A stretch of 64,000 nt of DNA, taken from Roseburia inulinivorans DSM 16841. GTDB taxonomy: Bacteria; Bacillota; Clostridia; Lachnospirales; Lachnospiraceae. This document shows positions 8,643 to 17,895 of this stretch, in pieces; the stretch's first letter is position 1, and every line of letters starts with the position of its first letter. The notes beneath the pieces were generated by a model. The model ran no database searches and had not been told where the DNA came from. It saw nothing but the letters and a program-made list of their open reading frames with translations. The DNA lies in the NCBI RefSeq assembly GCF_000174195.1, contig NZ_ACFY01000104.1, positions 37,883-101,882 of the forward strand, given 5' to 3'. Both the position numbers and the translations under genes were made by a program.

Positions 8643-9839
8643 ATGCACTCTCTCATTTTTCATGTCGATGTGAACTCTGCCTTTTTGAGCTGGGAATCGG
8701 CGAAACGCCTGCGTGATAACCCGGATGCACTGGATTTAAGAACCATCAACGCCGTAATCGGCGGCGATGAAAAGATGCGCCACGGAGTGGTCCTTGCAAA
8801 ATCTCCTTCTGCGAAGAAATACGGCATTATGACCGGCGAACCATTATCCCATGCCAGACAAAAATGCCCGGAACTTGTCGTTGTTCCGCCGGATCATGAA
8901 CTGTACGCTGCTTCCTCCCGAAAGTTTATCGAAATTTTAGAAGAGGTTGCCCCGGTGATCGAACAGTGCAGTATTGATGAGGCTTTCTGCGATATGACCG
9001 GAACGGAAAAACTCTACGGCGATCCCATTGCTTTCGCAACAAAATTAAAAGACCGGATTTATAAGGAGCTTGGCTTTACCGTCAATATCGGTATCTCTAC
9101 AAATAAGCTTTTAGCAAAGATGGCATCTGATTTTGAGAAGCCAAACCGTGTGCATACTCTTTTTCCGGAAGAGATGGCGACAAAGTTCTGGCCGCTCCCG
9201 GTGGAATCGTTATACGGCTGTGGAAAAACCACTGCAAAAAGACTGCGCTCTCTTGGAATCACAACCATCGGCGCACTTGCAAAAGCAGACCGCCAGATGT
9301 TACTCTCTAATTTTAAATCCCAGGGCGATTATCTGTGGGAATCCGCCAATGGGATCTCCTCCTCTGCCGTGACTGCAGAATCTCCTGCCAACAAGGGTTA
9401 TGGCAACTCGGTCACTCTGCCTTATGATGTCACAGATACAGAAAACGCGCACCACATTCTGTTATCTCTCTGTGAGACTGTGGGTGCGCGCATCCGTTAT
9501 GATAAAGCCTACATCAGCGTGGTGCAGGTTCAGATTGTGGACAATGACTTTCATCACCGCTGTAAGCAGTTATCCCTGCCTTCTGCCACTAACGTGACCG
9601 AAAAGATTTATGAGGCAGCCTGCAATGCATTTGACCAGGGCTGGGATCACGCCCCCATCCGGCTGCTCGGTGTCTCTACGAGCAAAGCAACCGACGAAAG
9701 CTATGAGCAGTATAATCTTTTCGATCAGGATAAGTTTGAGCGGTTGTCCAAATTAAATTCTGCTATCGATAAAATCCGTGATAAGTATGGGGATGATGCA
9801 ATCGTGCGTGCCTGTTTTGCGGATACGCACAAAAATTAA
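8643..9839 (+). CDS. dinB: Y-family translesion DNA polymerase (DinB/Pol IV-UmuC type)
   Basis: 398 residues from ATG 8643, placed by AGGAGG 7 nt upstream; an upstream in-frame ATG at 8622 has no ribosome site. Catalytic motifs: FHVDVNSAFLSWE (metal-binding Asp), QCSIDEAFCDMTG (catalytic Asp-Glu), then the VNIGISTNKLLAKMASDFEKPN palm segment and helix-hairpin-helix thumb (YGCGKTTAKRLRSLGI), followed by the little-finger domain. Bypasses damaged template bases. A LexA box and consensus promoter upstream imply SOS induction. Its stop overlaps that of the convergent ABC gene by 4 nt. The name dinB is by family; the exact Y-family subtype is not certain. Confidence 0.92.
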   Translation: MHSLIFHVDVNSAFLSWESAKRLRDNPDALDLRTINAVIGGDEKMRHGVVLAKSPSAKKYGIMTGEPLSHARQKCPELVVVPPDHELYAASSRKFIEILEEVAPVIEQCSIDEAFCDMTGTEKLYGDPIAFATKLKDRIYKELGFTVNIGISTNKLLAKMASDFEKPNRVHTLFPEEMATKFWPLPVESLYGCGKTTAKRLRSLGITTIGALAKADRQMLLSNFKSQGDYLWESANGISSSAVTAESPANKGYGNSVTLPYDVTDTENAHHILLSLCETVGARIRYDKAYISVVQVQIVDNDFHHRCKQLSLPSATNVTEKIYEAACNAFDQGWDHAPIRLLGVSTSKATDESYEQYNLFDQDKFERLSKLNSAIDKIRDKYGDDAIVRACFADTHKN

Positions 9840-11689
9840 GCTACAACATCCTCAAACTGGGAATTATAAAGGTTCGCATAGAAACCTCCTGCTGCGAGAA
9901 GTTCCTCATGTCTTCCCTGCTCAATGATATCTCCATCCTTCATGACAAGAATCAAATCTGCGTCACGGATCGTGGAAAGTCTGTGTGCAATGACAAAGCT
10001 GGTTCTGCCCTTCATCAGGTTATCCATTGCCTTCTGGATCTCAATCTCGGTTCTTGTATCTACCGAAGAAGTTGCCTCATCTAAAATCAGGATCTTATTG
10101 TCTGCAAGGATTGCTCGCGCAATGGTCAGAAGCTGTTTCTGTCCCTGCGATACATTGCTTGCATCCTCGTTTAATTCCATCTGGTAACCACCCGGCAGCG
10201 TCTTGATGAAATGATCTGCTCTCGCTGCCTTCGCTGCCGCGATCACTTCCTCATCCGTTGCATCCAGCCGGCCGTACCGGATATTTTCCATGATTGTTCC
10301 CTTGAACAGCCAGGTATCCTGCAATACCATTCCGAATGCATCACGCAGTTCCCTGCGGTTGAAATCCTTGATATTATGTCCATCAAGACAGATTGCTCCG
10401 CTGTTTACATCATAGAAACGCATAAGCAGTTTTACCATCGTCGTTTTTCCGGCTCCGGTTGGTCCTACGATTGCGATTTTCTGTCCCGGTTTTACGCTGG
10501 CACTGAAATCATTGATGATGATCTGCTCTGGATTGTATCCAAAATGGACATGATCAAATGTCACTGCACCTGTAATTTTCGAAACATCCGCCGGATGTTC
10601 TACAATCTGCTCTTCTTCCTCTTCCTCCAAAAACTCAAATACACGCTCGGATGCTGCAGACATAGACTGTACCTGATTGATCACCTGCGCGATCTGCTGG
10701 ATCGGCTGTGTGAAGTTTTTCACATACTGGATGAACGCCTGGATATCACCGATTGTGATCGTGCCACGGATTGCAAGCAGTCCACCTGTCAGGGCAACAC
10801 AGGCATAACCTAAGTTTCCGACAAACATCATGATTGGCTGCATCATACCGGACAAAAACTGTGATTTCCATGCGGAATCATAGAGAATATCATTCGTTTT
10901 CTCAAACTCTTCAATCGTATCTTTCTCGCGGTTAAATGCCTTGATGACAAGGTGACCACCGTATACCTCTTCCACCTGTCCATTGATGTGTCCTAAATAC
11001 TCCTGCTGCGCACGGAAATATTTCTGCGATTTTTTTGTCACAAATCCAATCAGTCCCATGGAGATTGGTAAGATCACAAGTGCAATAAGTGTCATAAGCG
11101 GTGAAATACTGAGCATCATCACAAGCACGCCGATCAGTGTTGCAACGGATGTAATGATCGTGGTAATACTCTGGTTCAGTCCCTGTCCCAACGTATCTAC
11201 ATCGTTGGTGATACGGGACAATACCTCGCCGTAAGTACGGCTCTCGAAGTATTTCATCGGCATGCGGTTGATTTTTTCTGAGATTTCTTTTCTGAGCTGG
11301 TAGCACACTTTCTGTGTGATCCCGGTCATGATCCATCCCTGGATAAAGTTGAAAACCGCACTGCACAGATACAGACCAAGCACAAACAAAAGAATGCTTC
11401 CAATCTTTCCAAAATCAATGCTTCCGGTTCCCTGAATTTTCGCCATCAGACCTTCCGATAATGCAGTGGTCGCTTTTCCTAAAATTTTCGGTCCTGCAAC
11501 ATTAAATATGGTAGAACATGCTGCAAAAAACATGACAACAAAAATTGCAGCTTTGTATTTTCCGATATAGCTCATCAGCTTTTTGATGGATTTTTTGAAG
11601 TCCTTCGGTTTCTCGCCCGGCTGCATGCCATGTCCCATCGGTCCTCTTCTCCGTGGCTGATGTGTTTTAACTTCCTGTTCTCTACTCAT
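9836..11689 (-). CDS. ABC exporter half-transporter, subunit with canonical ATP site
   Basis: 617 residues: six membrane helices (about 45-330) then an ATPase domain with Walker A GPTGAGKTTMV, signature VSQGQKQLL, Walker B ILILDEATSSVD with the catalytic Glu, and the H-loop His in VIAHRLS. Type IV ABC exporter subunit. It overlaps the preceding ABC gene by 8 nt (ATGAGTAG), so the two are translationally coupled and almost certainly form a heterodimer like BmrCD or TM287/288. Likely exports drugs or lipophilic compounds; substrate unknown. The MarR gene heads the operon. Confidence 0.92.
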   Translation of the reverse strand: MSREQEVKTHQPRRRGPMGHGMQPGEKPKDFKKSIKKLMSYIGKYKAAIFVVMFFAACSTIFNVAGPKILGKATTALSEGLMAKIQGTGSIDFGKIGSILLFVLGLYLCSAVFNFIQGWIMTGITQKVCYQLRKEISEKINRMPMKYFESRTYGEVLSRITNDVDTLGQGLNQSITTIITSVATLIGVLVMMLSISPLMTLIALVILPISMGLIGFVTKKSQKYFRAQQEYLGHINGQVEEVYGGHLVIKAFNREKDTIEEFEKTNDILYDSAWKSQFLSGMMQPIMMFVGNLGYACVALTGGLLAIRGTITIGDIQAFIQYVKNFTQPIQQIAQVINQVQSMSAASERVFEFLEEEEEEQIVEHPADVSKITGAVTFDHVHFGYNPEQIIINDFSASVKPGQKIAIVGPTGAGKTTMVKLLMRFYDVNSGAICLDGHNIKDFNRRELRDAFGMVLQDTWLFKGTIMENIRYGRLDATDEEVIAAAKAARADHFIKTLPGGYQMELNEDASNVSQGQKQLLTIARAILADNKILILDEATSSVDTRTEIEIQKAMDNLMKGRTSFVIAHRLSTIRDADLILVMKDGDIIEQGRHEELLAAGGFYANLYNSQFEDVVA

Positions 11690-13850
11690 TCAAAGCCACC
11701 TCACTTTCCTCAAGTCCAAGTTCTTTCGCGGATAACTGTGATTTTGCAATCTGCCGGTAAACTTCGCATGATTTTAACAGTTCTTCATGTGTACCCTTGC
11801 CGACAATTTTTCCGTCATCGAGCACTAAAATCTGCTCTGCATGTAAAATGGTACTGATACGCTGTGCCACGATGATCACAGTACTGTCTTTTACATTCTC
11901 AGCAAGCGCTTTTCGCAGTGCCGCGTCTGTCTTTAAATCGAGCGCCGAGAAACTGTCATCGAAAATAAAGATTTTCGGATCTTTTGCAATCGCCCTTGCA
12001 ATCGCAAGACGCTGTTTCTGTCCACCGGAAACATTGCTTCCGCCCTGCGCGATTGCACTCTCATACTTGTCATCCTTCGCCTCGATAAACTCTGTTGCCT
12101 GTGCAATCTCTGCCGCTTTCTTAATCTCCTCGTCTGTCGCATCATCTTTTCCAAAACGAAGATTCGAAGCGATCGTTCCGGAGAATAAAACACCTTTCTG
12201 TGGAACGAAACCAATCTCATCACGAAGATCAGACATCGTAATGTTACGGATATCTTTTCCATCGAGTGTAATACTTCCGTCTGTCACATCATATAAACGC
12301 GGGATCAGATTGACCAGTGTGGATTTGCCACATCCGGTGCTTCCAATGATCGCAGTGGTCTGTCCCGGTTCCGCTGTAAAATCAATGTCATGAAGCACAT
12401 CTTCCTCCGCACCCGGATATTTGAAATTCACATGGGAGAATTTCACAACTCCATTGTGTGTTGTCACTTTTTCCGGCTCTTTTGCGTCATGGATCGAGGA
12501 TTCTGTCTGAATGACCTCATCAATACGGTCTGCTGCAACGGCTGCACGAGGAAGCATGATCGACATCATCGTGAGCATTAAGAATGACATAACGATCATC
12601 ATCGAATAAGTGATAAACGCTGTCATTGCGCCGACCTGCATCGTTCCTGCATCAATTTTGTGGGCACCCACCCAAACGATACCAACGGAAAGAACATTCA
12701 TGATCATCATCATTCCCGGCATCATAAAAGTCATGACACGGTTGGTAAACAGCATTGTTTTTGTCAGGTCTTTGTTTGCCACATCAAAACGTTCTTCCTC
12801 TTTTTTCTCCCTGCCGAAAGCACGGATGACCGAAAGACCGGTCAGAATCTCTCTGGATACCAGATTGATATTATCCACCAGCTTCTGCATCAACTGGAAC
12901 TTTGGCATGGCAACTGCCATCAGCACCATCACATAACCAAGGATCACAAGGATCGCAAGGACAATGATCCATCCCATTCCGGCTCCGGTCTGCACGACTT
13001 TTAACACACCGCCAATGCCTAAGATCGGTGCATACGCTACCATACGAAGCAGCATAACCGAAACCATCTGGATCTGCTGGATATCATTCGTGCTTCTTGT
13101 AATCAGGGAAGCTGTGGAAAATTTATCCATCTCCGCATTAGAAAATCCAACAACCTGTTTAAATACTTTCTCTCTTAATGTTCTTCCGATGCCTGCACCG
13201 ACACGGGAGGCAAAGAAGCCCACTAAAACCGTCACGATTCCGATCATCAGCGCCATGCCGACCATTTTCAGTCCGGCTGTGACAAGATAACTTTTCTGAA
13301 TCTTTTCCACGTCAATTCCTGCCGCTTTATCGCAGGATACCGCATAGGCTGCGCCCATGGATTTCACAAGGGAACTTCCCATTGTATCAATGGTCTCTTC
13401 CATGCTGTCTCTCATGGAAAGTAAGGTGTCTTTTTCCAGAGTACCGGCATCTGCCCCGGTCGGTTTTGCAACATGCTCTTTTACTGCAGAGTCTTCCATC
13501 GCACTCATCTGATAATTCATAATGAGCGGAACTGCCAGTGTGTCATCGATCTCGTTTAATTCTGATCTGGATGTCACCTGCAGCCGGTAAATATCACCGT
13601 CTTTCTCATAGATACTCTCCCAGAGATCTGCCTCCTCATCCGTCATGAATAACTCTGCCGTTTCAAACTCATCCGCAGTCAATGCCTCCGGCACTACATG
13701 TTCCACACCATAGTTCTGGATACCAACATCAATGATATCCGATGTGTAAGACGGTAGTGACAGATCACACCATGCCTGCACAAAGAGTAACGCAATGATA
13801 ATCACAATTGATTTCCAATATGGAATCATATTTTTAAAAATCTTACTCAT
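11682..13850 (-). CDS. ABC exporter half-transporter, subunit with degenerate ATP site and large extracellular loop
   Basis: 722 residues from ATG 13850 (GGAAAGGG at 5 nt), overlapping the MarR stop by 8 nt. Walker A IIGSTGCGKSTLV and signature VSGGQKQRL are normal, but Walker B reads IFIFDDSFSALD with Asp in place of the catalytic Glu, and the H-loop His is replaced by Gln (IVAQRIS). Between helices 1 and 2 an insertion of about 150 polar residues (about 45-190) is predicted to be extracellular, as in BmrD. This marks it as the degenerate-site half of an asymmetric exporter with the next gene. Confidence 0.92.
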   Translation of the reverse strand: MSKIFKNMIPYWKSIVIIIALLFVQAWCDLSLPSYTSDIIDVGIQNYGVEHVVPEALTADEFETAELFMTDEEADLWESIYEKDGDIYRLQVTSRSELNEIDDTLAVPLIMNYQMSAMEDSAVKEHVAKPTGADAGTLEKDTLLSMRDSMEETIDTMGSSLVKSMGAAYAVSCDKAAGIDVEKIQKSYLVTAGLKMVGMALMIGIVTVLVGFFASRVGAGIGRTLREKVFKQVVGFSNAEMDKFSTASLITRSTNDIQQIQMVSVMLLRMVAYAPILGIGGVLKVVQTGAGMGWIIVLAILVILGYVMVLMAVAMPKFQLMQKLVDNINLVSREILTGLSVIRAFGREKKEEERFDVANKDLTKTMLFTNRVMTFMMPGMMMIMNVLSVGIVWVGAHKIDAGTMQVGAMTAFITYSMMIVMSFLMLTMMSIMLPRAAVAADRIDEVIQTESSIHDAKEPEKVTTHNGVVKFSHVNFKYPGAEEDVLHDIDFTAEPGQTTAIIGSTGCGKSTLVNLIPRLYDVTDGSITLDGKDIRNITMSDLRDEIGFVPQKGVLFSGTIASNLRFGKDDATDEEIKKAAEIAQATEFIEAKDDKYESAIAQGGSNVSGGQKQRLAIARAIAKDPKIFIFDDSFSALDLKTDAALRKALAENVKDSTVIIVAQRISTILHAEQILVLDDGKIVGKGTHEELLKSCEVYRQIAKSQLSAKELGLEESEVALNE

Positions 13851-14313
13851 GTTCCCTTTCCTTTCTTCTGCCTTGCCCTTTTCTAGCTTCAATCTCTTTT
13901 TCCGCAATATGATAAATGTTATCCAAATAAGAAATCAGGCGTTTCATATCTGCCTCATCCACCTGTGACATCACTGACTTTCCAAAATCCGACATTGTCT
14001 GCCTTGCTTCCTCTGTCAGTTGTCTTCCTGCTTCCGTCAGTTCCACATAGGTGTTGCGCCTGTCATTTTTGTTGACATTCCGCTCGACGTATCCACGCTC
14101 CTCTAACCCTTTTAACGTTCTGGAAATTGCCGGAGGCAGCATCTTTGCCCGCGCAGCCAGTTCCGAAATCGTAATCTGACCGTTCTCTCCTTTATCCATG
14201 ATCGTACACAGCACAAAATAGTCTGTCTTACACACTTCTGGAAACATCTCGGAAAACTTCAGCTTTCGGAATTGATTCATCGACCGAAAAAGTTCTTCAT
14301 ATAATTTATCCAT
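13843..14313 (-). CDS. MarR-family repressor of the ABC exporter operon
   Basis: 156 residues. Winged-helix MarR protein: ITISELAARAKMLPPAISRTLKGLEERGYVER is the recognition helix and beginning of the wing, with NKNDRRNTYVELTEAG completing it. A basic C-terminal tail (EARKGQGRRKERE) extends into the ABC start region. First gene of a three-gene operon with 8-nt overlaps. Palindromes between its promoter and start codon suggest autorepression relieved by a ligand that the exporter removes; the ligand is unknown. Confidence 0.9.
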   Translation of the reverse strand: MDKLYEELFRSMNQFRKLKFSEMFPEVCKTDYFVLCTIMDKGENGQITISELAARAKMLPPAISRTLKGLEERGYVERNVNKNDRRNTYVELTEAGRQLTEEARQTMSDFGKSVMSQVDEADMKRLISYLDNIYHIAEKEIEARKGQGRRKEREHE

Positions 14314-14338
14314 AATTCACTCACCGTCCGTTATTAGT

Positions 14339-14395
14339 TAACATTGTTATGTATTAAACGCGTTAAATAATAACACAGGCAAATATCTGTGTCAA
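14339..14395 (-). promoter_or_regulatory. Promoter and candidate MarR operators
   Basis: Minus strand: -35 TTGACA (14390-14395), 17-nt spacer, -10 TATTAT (14367-14372). Downstream of the -10 lie AACGCGTT inside a larger imperfect palindrome (14353-14366) and the perfect palindrome TAACATTGTTA (14339-14349). Both sit between the transcription start region and the marR ATG, where an autorepressor would bind. Confidence 0.7.
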
Positions 14396-14442
14396 GATAT
14401 CTGTCGGTGTTTATAATAATTTTATAATTTGGTAATTATGAA

Positions 14443-14482
14443 GCGCCAAGGCAATTCATAAATTTGCAAAACCTGTTGGCGC
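14443..14482. terminator. Inverted repeat downstream of aroD, weak terminator
   Basis: GCGCCAA (14443-14449) pairs with TTGGCGC (14476-14482) across a 26-nt loop. On the minus strand it follows the aroD stop by 13 nt, but the tail TTCATAATT is only moderately T-rich. Confidence 0.4.
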
Positions 14483-14495
14483 GAATGAGCGCATT

Positions 14496-15245
14496 TTACA
14501 TAATTTTATGGATTCTCTCCAAAATGTCCGCTACCTCGTGCATCTCCATCTGTCCCGGTGCGCTCGCCTTTTTGTGTGCCGCAAAGGTAATGGCAGAACC
14601 AAAGCTCTCGCCGCACAGCCTGCTGATCATTCCCATCTTTCCCATGGACATTGTGATGACCGGTGTGTCCGGATTCTCTTCCTTGAACTCATACGTCACA
14701 GATAAAAGTTTTAAAACATCCTCCATATTCTGTGGCATAACTGCAAGTTTTACAATATCTGCACCTCCTGCACACATCTGTTCTAACAGCATCTTCATAA
14801 CTTCTCTGTCCGGCGTCTCATAAAAATCATGGTGGGAGGCAATGACCTTCAAGCCCTGCTTATGAAGCTTTCTGATTTTTCTTGCCGGATGCTCCTCCTC
14901 AAAAAATTCCAGATCAAGCAGATCCACGCATCCTGACTCTGCCGCAAGATCATGAAGGTCGTTCAGTTCATCCGGTGCGAGTTCTCCCATACCGCCCTGT
15001 TTTTTGGTTCGGAATGTATATAAGAAGATCTTCTCTTTCATGCACTCTGCCGCAGCCGCAAACACTTCGCGCACTGCGTTGTAATTCTTATAATCCACGA
15101 AAGTATCTATTCGCCATTCCACTATATCTGCTTCACTTTTTGCAAGTGTCCGTAATTCGTCTATGATCTCTTCTTTATTGCTTTCCATAACCGGAACGCA
15201 TAAAAGTGGTTTTCCTGTTCCAATTGTTTTTCCTTTAATCTCCAT
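14496..15245 (-). CDS. aroD: Type I 3-dehydroquinate dehydratase
   Basis: 249 residues, usual length. Converts 3-dehydroquinate to 3-dehydroshikimate (shikimate step 3) through a Schiff base. His139 in VIASHHDF and Lys166 in ADIVKLAVMP are the catalytic pair; EWRID binds the substrate. C-terminal MSMGKMGMISRLCGESFGS is typical. Divergent from the DAHP synthase gene across a 230-nt gap. The other shikimate genes in this window (aroA, aroC) are 46 kb away, so the pathway is scattered. Confidence 0.95.
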   Translation of the reverse strand: MEIKGKTIGTGKPLLCVPVMESNKEEIIDELRTLAKSEADIVEWRIDTFVDYKNYNAVREVFAAAAECMKEKIFLYTFRTKKQGGMGELAPDELNDLHDLAAESGCVDLLDLEFFEEEHPARKIRKLHKQGLKVIASHHDFYETPDREVMKMLLEQMCAGGADIVKLAVMPQNMEDVLKLLSVTYEFKEENPDTPVITMSMGKMGMISRLCGESFGSAITFAAHKKASAPGQMEMHEVADILERIHKIM

Positions 15246-15411
15246 ATGCCTGTCCTGCTCCTTTTCTGTCCATCCTAAACCGGATTTGCGAAACTCTGCC
15301 TGATTTATGTTCCACGATCATTTCTATTTTAAAACACCAGACTCTAATATTCAATGCATGCAATATAAATAGTATTCATGGAGACTATAAAAAATTGGAA
15401 CATCTGTGAAT

Positions 15412-15440
15412 TTGACAATTTATTCACAATCTATTAGAAT
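15412..15440 (+). promoter_or_regulatory. Promoter of the DAHP synthase gene
   Basis: -35 TTGACA (15412-15417), 17-nt spacer, -10 TAGAAT (15435-15440), followed 21 nt later by AAAGGAG and ATG at 15476. No attenuator or riboswitch fits in the 30-nt leader. Confidence 0.8.
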
Positions 15441-15475
15441 GACTGTTAGTATAACCTATTAAAGGAGAATTTCAC

Positions 15476-16506
15476 ATGAGTTTCACATTTTTAAACGAAT
15501 TACCTTCTCCTGCCCAGATCCAAGAAAGATATCCTCTGTCAGAGAAACTGCAGGAGTTAAAAAACAGCGTGACGCAGAGATCAGCAATGTGATCAAAGGT
15601 CTTGACAACCGTTTTCTTGTCATCATCGGGCCGTGTTCTGCAGACAACGAAGATTCTGTATGCGATTATGTCAGCCGTCTCACTTCCATCCAGGAAGATG
15701 TCAAAGACAAGCTGATCATCATCCCGCGTGTGTATACAAATAAACCACGTACCACCGGCGAAGGCTACAAGGGAATCGCTTCCCAGCCTGACCCTGAAAA
15801 AGCACCGGATATGGTGGAAGGTCTGATCGCCATGCGCAAAATGCACATCCGTGCCATTGAAGAAAGCGGTCTCACCTGTGCAGACGAAATGCTTTATCCG
15901 GAAAACTGGGGATATGTAGAAGACCTGCTCTCCTACGTTGCGATCGGTGCACGTTCGGTTGAAGACCAGCAGCACCGTCTTACCGTCAGCGGTTTTGATG
16001 TTGCATCCGGAATGAAAAATCCAACCAGCGGTGACTTTGCCGTTATGCTCAACTCCGTTTATGCTGCCCAGCATCCACACCATTTTGTTTACCGTGGCTA
16101 TGAAGTGGAGACAACCGGAAATCCATTAACCCACGTTGTACTCCGCGGTGCCGTCAGCAAACACGGCAACAGCACGCAGAACTATCACTATGAGGATCTG
16201 ATCCGTCTCTGCGATATGTATGCCAAAATGGATCTTGTGAACCCGGCTGCCATTATTGATGCAAACCACTCCAATTCCGGCAAACAGTTCAAAGAACAGA
16301 TCCGTATTGTCAAGGAAGTCATGCATAACCGTCAGTTATCGCAAGACATCCATAACATGGTAAAAGGTGTGATGATCGAGAGTTATATCGAAGAGGGTTC
16401 TCAGAAGATCCACGACCATATTTATGGAAAATCTATCACAGATCCCTGCCTTGGATGGGAAGATTCCAGAAAACTGATTTATGATATTGCGGAGATGTGT
16501 AAATAA
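15476..16506 (+). CDS. aroF: DAHP synthase (type I alpha), reading frame interrupted by 1 nt in an A-run
   Basis: First shikimate enzyme: joins phosphoenolpyruvate and erythrose 4-phosphate. From ATG 15476 (AAAGGAG at 9 nt) the frame reads MSFTFLNELPSPAQIQERYP...LQELKN and stops at TGA 15590. The family sequence continues one frame back as QRDAEISNVIKGLDNRFLVIIGPCSADNEDSV and then runs intact to 16506. The break falls at AAAAAAC (15559-15565). One extra A, or a -1 ribosomal shift on this A_AAA_AAC heptamer, restores about 343 residues. Active-site motifs IIGPCSA, PRVYTNKPRT and DANHSNSGKQ are intact. A GTG at 15589 (overlapping the TGA) could give a 305-residue form. Sequence error, real lesion and recoding are all open. 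Confidence 0.85.
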
Positions 16507-16534
16507 AACATCGCTTTTTATTTTGTTCTATAGT

Positions 16535-16577
16535 AAAAAAGTCTGCCGACAGGTACTACCTGCCAGCAGACTTTTTT
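16535..16577. terminator. Bidirectional terminator between aroF and the DUF5692 gene
   Basis: AAAAAAGTCTGC-CGA-CAGGTA pairs with TACCTG-CCA-GCAGACTTTTTT. The symmetrical A and T tails make it work for the plus-strand DAHP synthase gene and the minus-strand membrane-protein gene. Confidence 0.85.
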
Positions 16578-16622
16578 CATACACCTTACAGTGCTCATTT
16601 TTCATTACAGATCTGATGAAGA

Positions 16623-17675
16623 TTATTCCGCACGGGACATAGCTTCTTCGTAATCTTTTGTGCCTTTCCAGATCTCATCTTTGTAAGGATTCTTCTTTAA
16701 CTTCATAGAACGTTTGATAATTGCAGCGAATACAACAATGTTGACTACAATTGAAAGAACAGAGATCACACCCTGTGCTGTAGGATCTACTGCTGTTGGA
16801 TGTGTAGCTGCATCCATGAATCCATCTGCGTAGAGCCTTGGGATAACTGCAAATTTACCCTGATCCTGGAATAATGGGAATACCTGGGCAAACATACACC
16901 ATAATGCTAATGTGTTAGCACGGTTCTGAATCCAGCCACCTTTGTTCCAGAATGCTGCAGCAAATGTAGGTGCAAGTAATAATGCAACACCACAATACCA
17001 GGAATGAGTCGGAAGGTTTAAGTAAGTATACTGGAAGTTCCATACATCATAAGCTAAGATGAACATCCATGTCATATCCGGCCATAACATATCATCTTTT
17101 TTCTTAGATGTGTAGATTCCCCACCAGCCTGTCATACATAAGATATTGATAATACCTGCAAGACCGTTGAGAACGTTCCACCATCCACCATATAACCATA
17201 CGCCTTCAGATGATAACCACCAGCTTGTTCCTGTCTCTGCGAGTGCTTGTGCACCTCTGATGGCAGATTCGAAATCGCTGCATACTGCGATCAAGATGTT
17301 GATTGCTACGATGACAAATGGGAAAGCCTTAAACCACTGTGTTTTTCCAATACCCCATTTGTATTTGAGCATCATAAAACCAATACATCCAGCTGTAGCT
17401 GCATATAACTTCGCATAGTGGAACCAGCTTGTCATATGTACATATGTATTGTTATTGAGCGCCCATTCAGCTCCCGCTGCTGCTGAAACGTAAATTGCAA
17501 TAAAGTAAACTGTCAGAATGATCGGAAGAACAACGAAACATAACATTCCGCCGGCTTTTGTACGTCTGGCAATTTCATTTGCAAGTACGAGACAGGTAAA
17601 AACTAAAATCCAGCCAAGAAACTGCCATGCAGCTCCCTCGCCGTAAACCTGAAACAACAGTCCATGATTTAACAT
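16623..17675 (-). CDS. DUF5692 family multi-pass membrane protein
   Basis: 350 residues, very hydrophobic and Trp-rich, with eight to nine predicted membrane helices (for example FLGWILVFTCLVLANEIA, GGMLCFVVLPIILTVYFIAI, FPFVIVAINILIAVC, GVISVLSIVVNIVVFAAII). It resembles the DUF5692 proteins of gut Firmicutes; function unknown. The conserved WWNVLNGLAGIINI, TWMFILAYDVWNFQYTYLN and THSWYCGVALLLAPTFAA blocks are unlike known transporters that I recall. Strong ribosome site AAGGGAGGAAACA, consensus promoter and regular codon choice point to good expression. It is a single-gene unit between two terminators. Confidence 0.7.
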   Translation of the reverse strand: MLNHGLLFQVYGEGAAWQFLGWILVFTCLVLANEIARRTKAGGMLCFVVLPIILTVYFIAIYVSAAAGAEWALNNNTYVHMTSWFHYAKLYAATAGCIGFMMLKYKWGIGKTQWFKAFPFVIVAINILIAVCSDFESAIRGAQALAETGTSWWLSSEGVWLYGGWWNVLNGLAGIINILCMTGWWGIYTSKKKDDMLWPDMTWMFILAYDVWNFQYTYLNLPTHSWYCGVALLLAPTFAAAFWNKGGWIQNRANTLALWCMFAQVFPLFQDQGKFAVIPRLYADGFMDAATHPTAVDPTAQGVISVLSIVVNIVVFAAIIKRSMKLKKNPYKDEIWKGTKDYEEAMSRAE

Positions 17676-17729
17676 ATTGTTTCCTCCCTTATAAAATTAT
17701 TATTTCTGGTCATACCAGTGATTGTTATG

Positions 17730-17758
17730 ATTTTAACACTTTTTTTATAAAGTTTCAA
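17730..17758 (-). promoter_or_regulatory. Promoter of the DUF5692 gene
   Basis: Minus strand -35 TTGAAA (17753-17758), 17-nt spacer, -10 TAAAAT (17730-17735). The remaining A/T-rich sequence between 17760 and 17895 holds no gene that I can support. Confidence 0.7.
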
Positions 17759-17895
17759 CATTATTTACATTTTCATATACTTTTTGACAAAATTGTATAT
17801 TATTTCTAGCTGATCATTTCCCTTTTTTTGGGGATTTTCGGAAAAACTCTTCAAAAATGTTCACAAGGATATTCTTACTTTAACTGATTTTGCAT

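Noticed and set aside
15472..16083. 203-codon minus-strand open frame
   Set aside because: It is the mirror of the DAHP synthase gene, with no ribosome site and an improbable composition.
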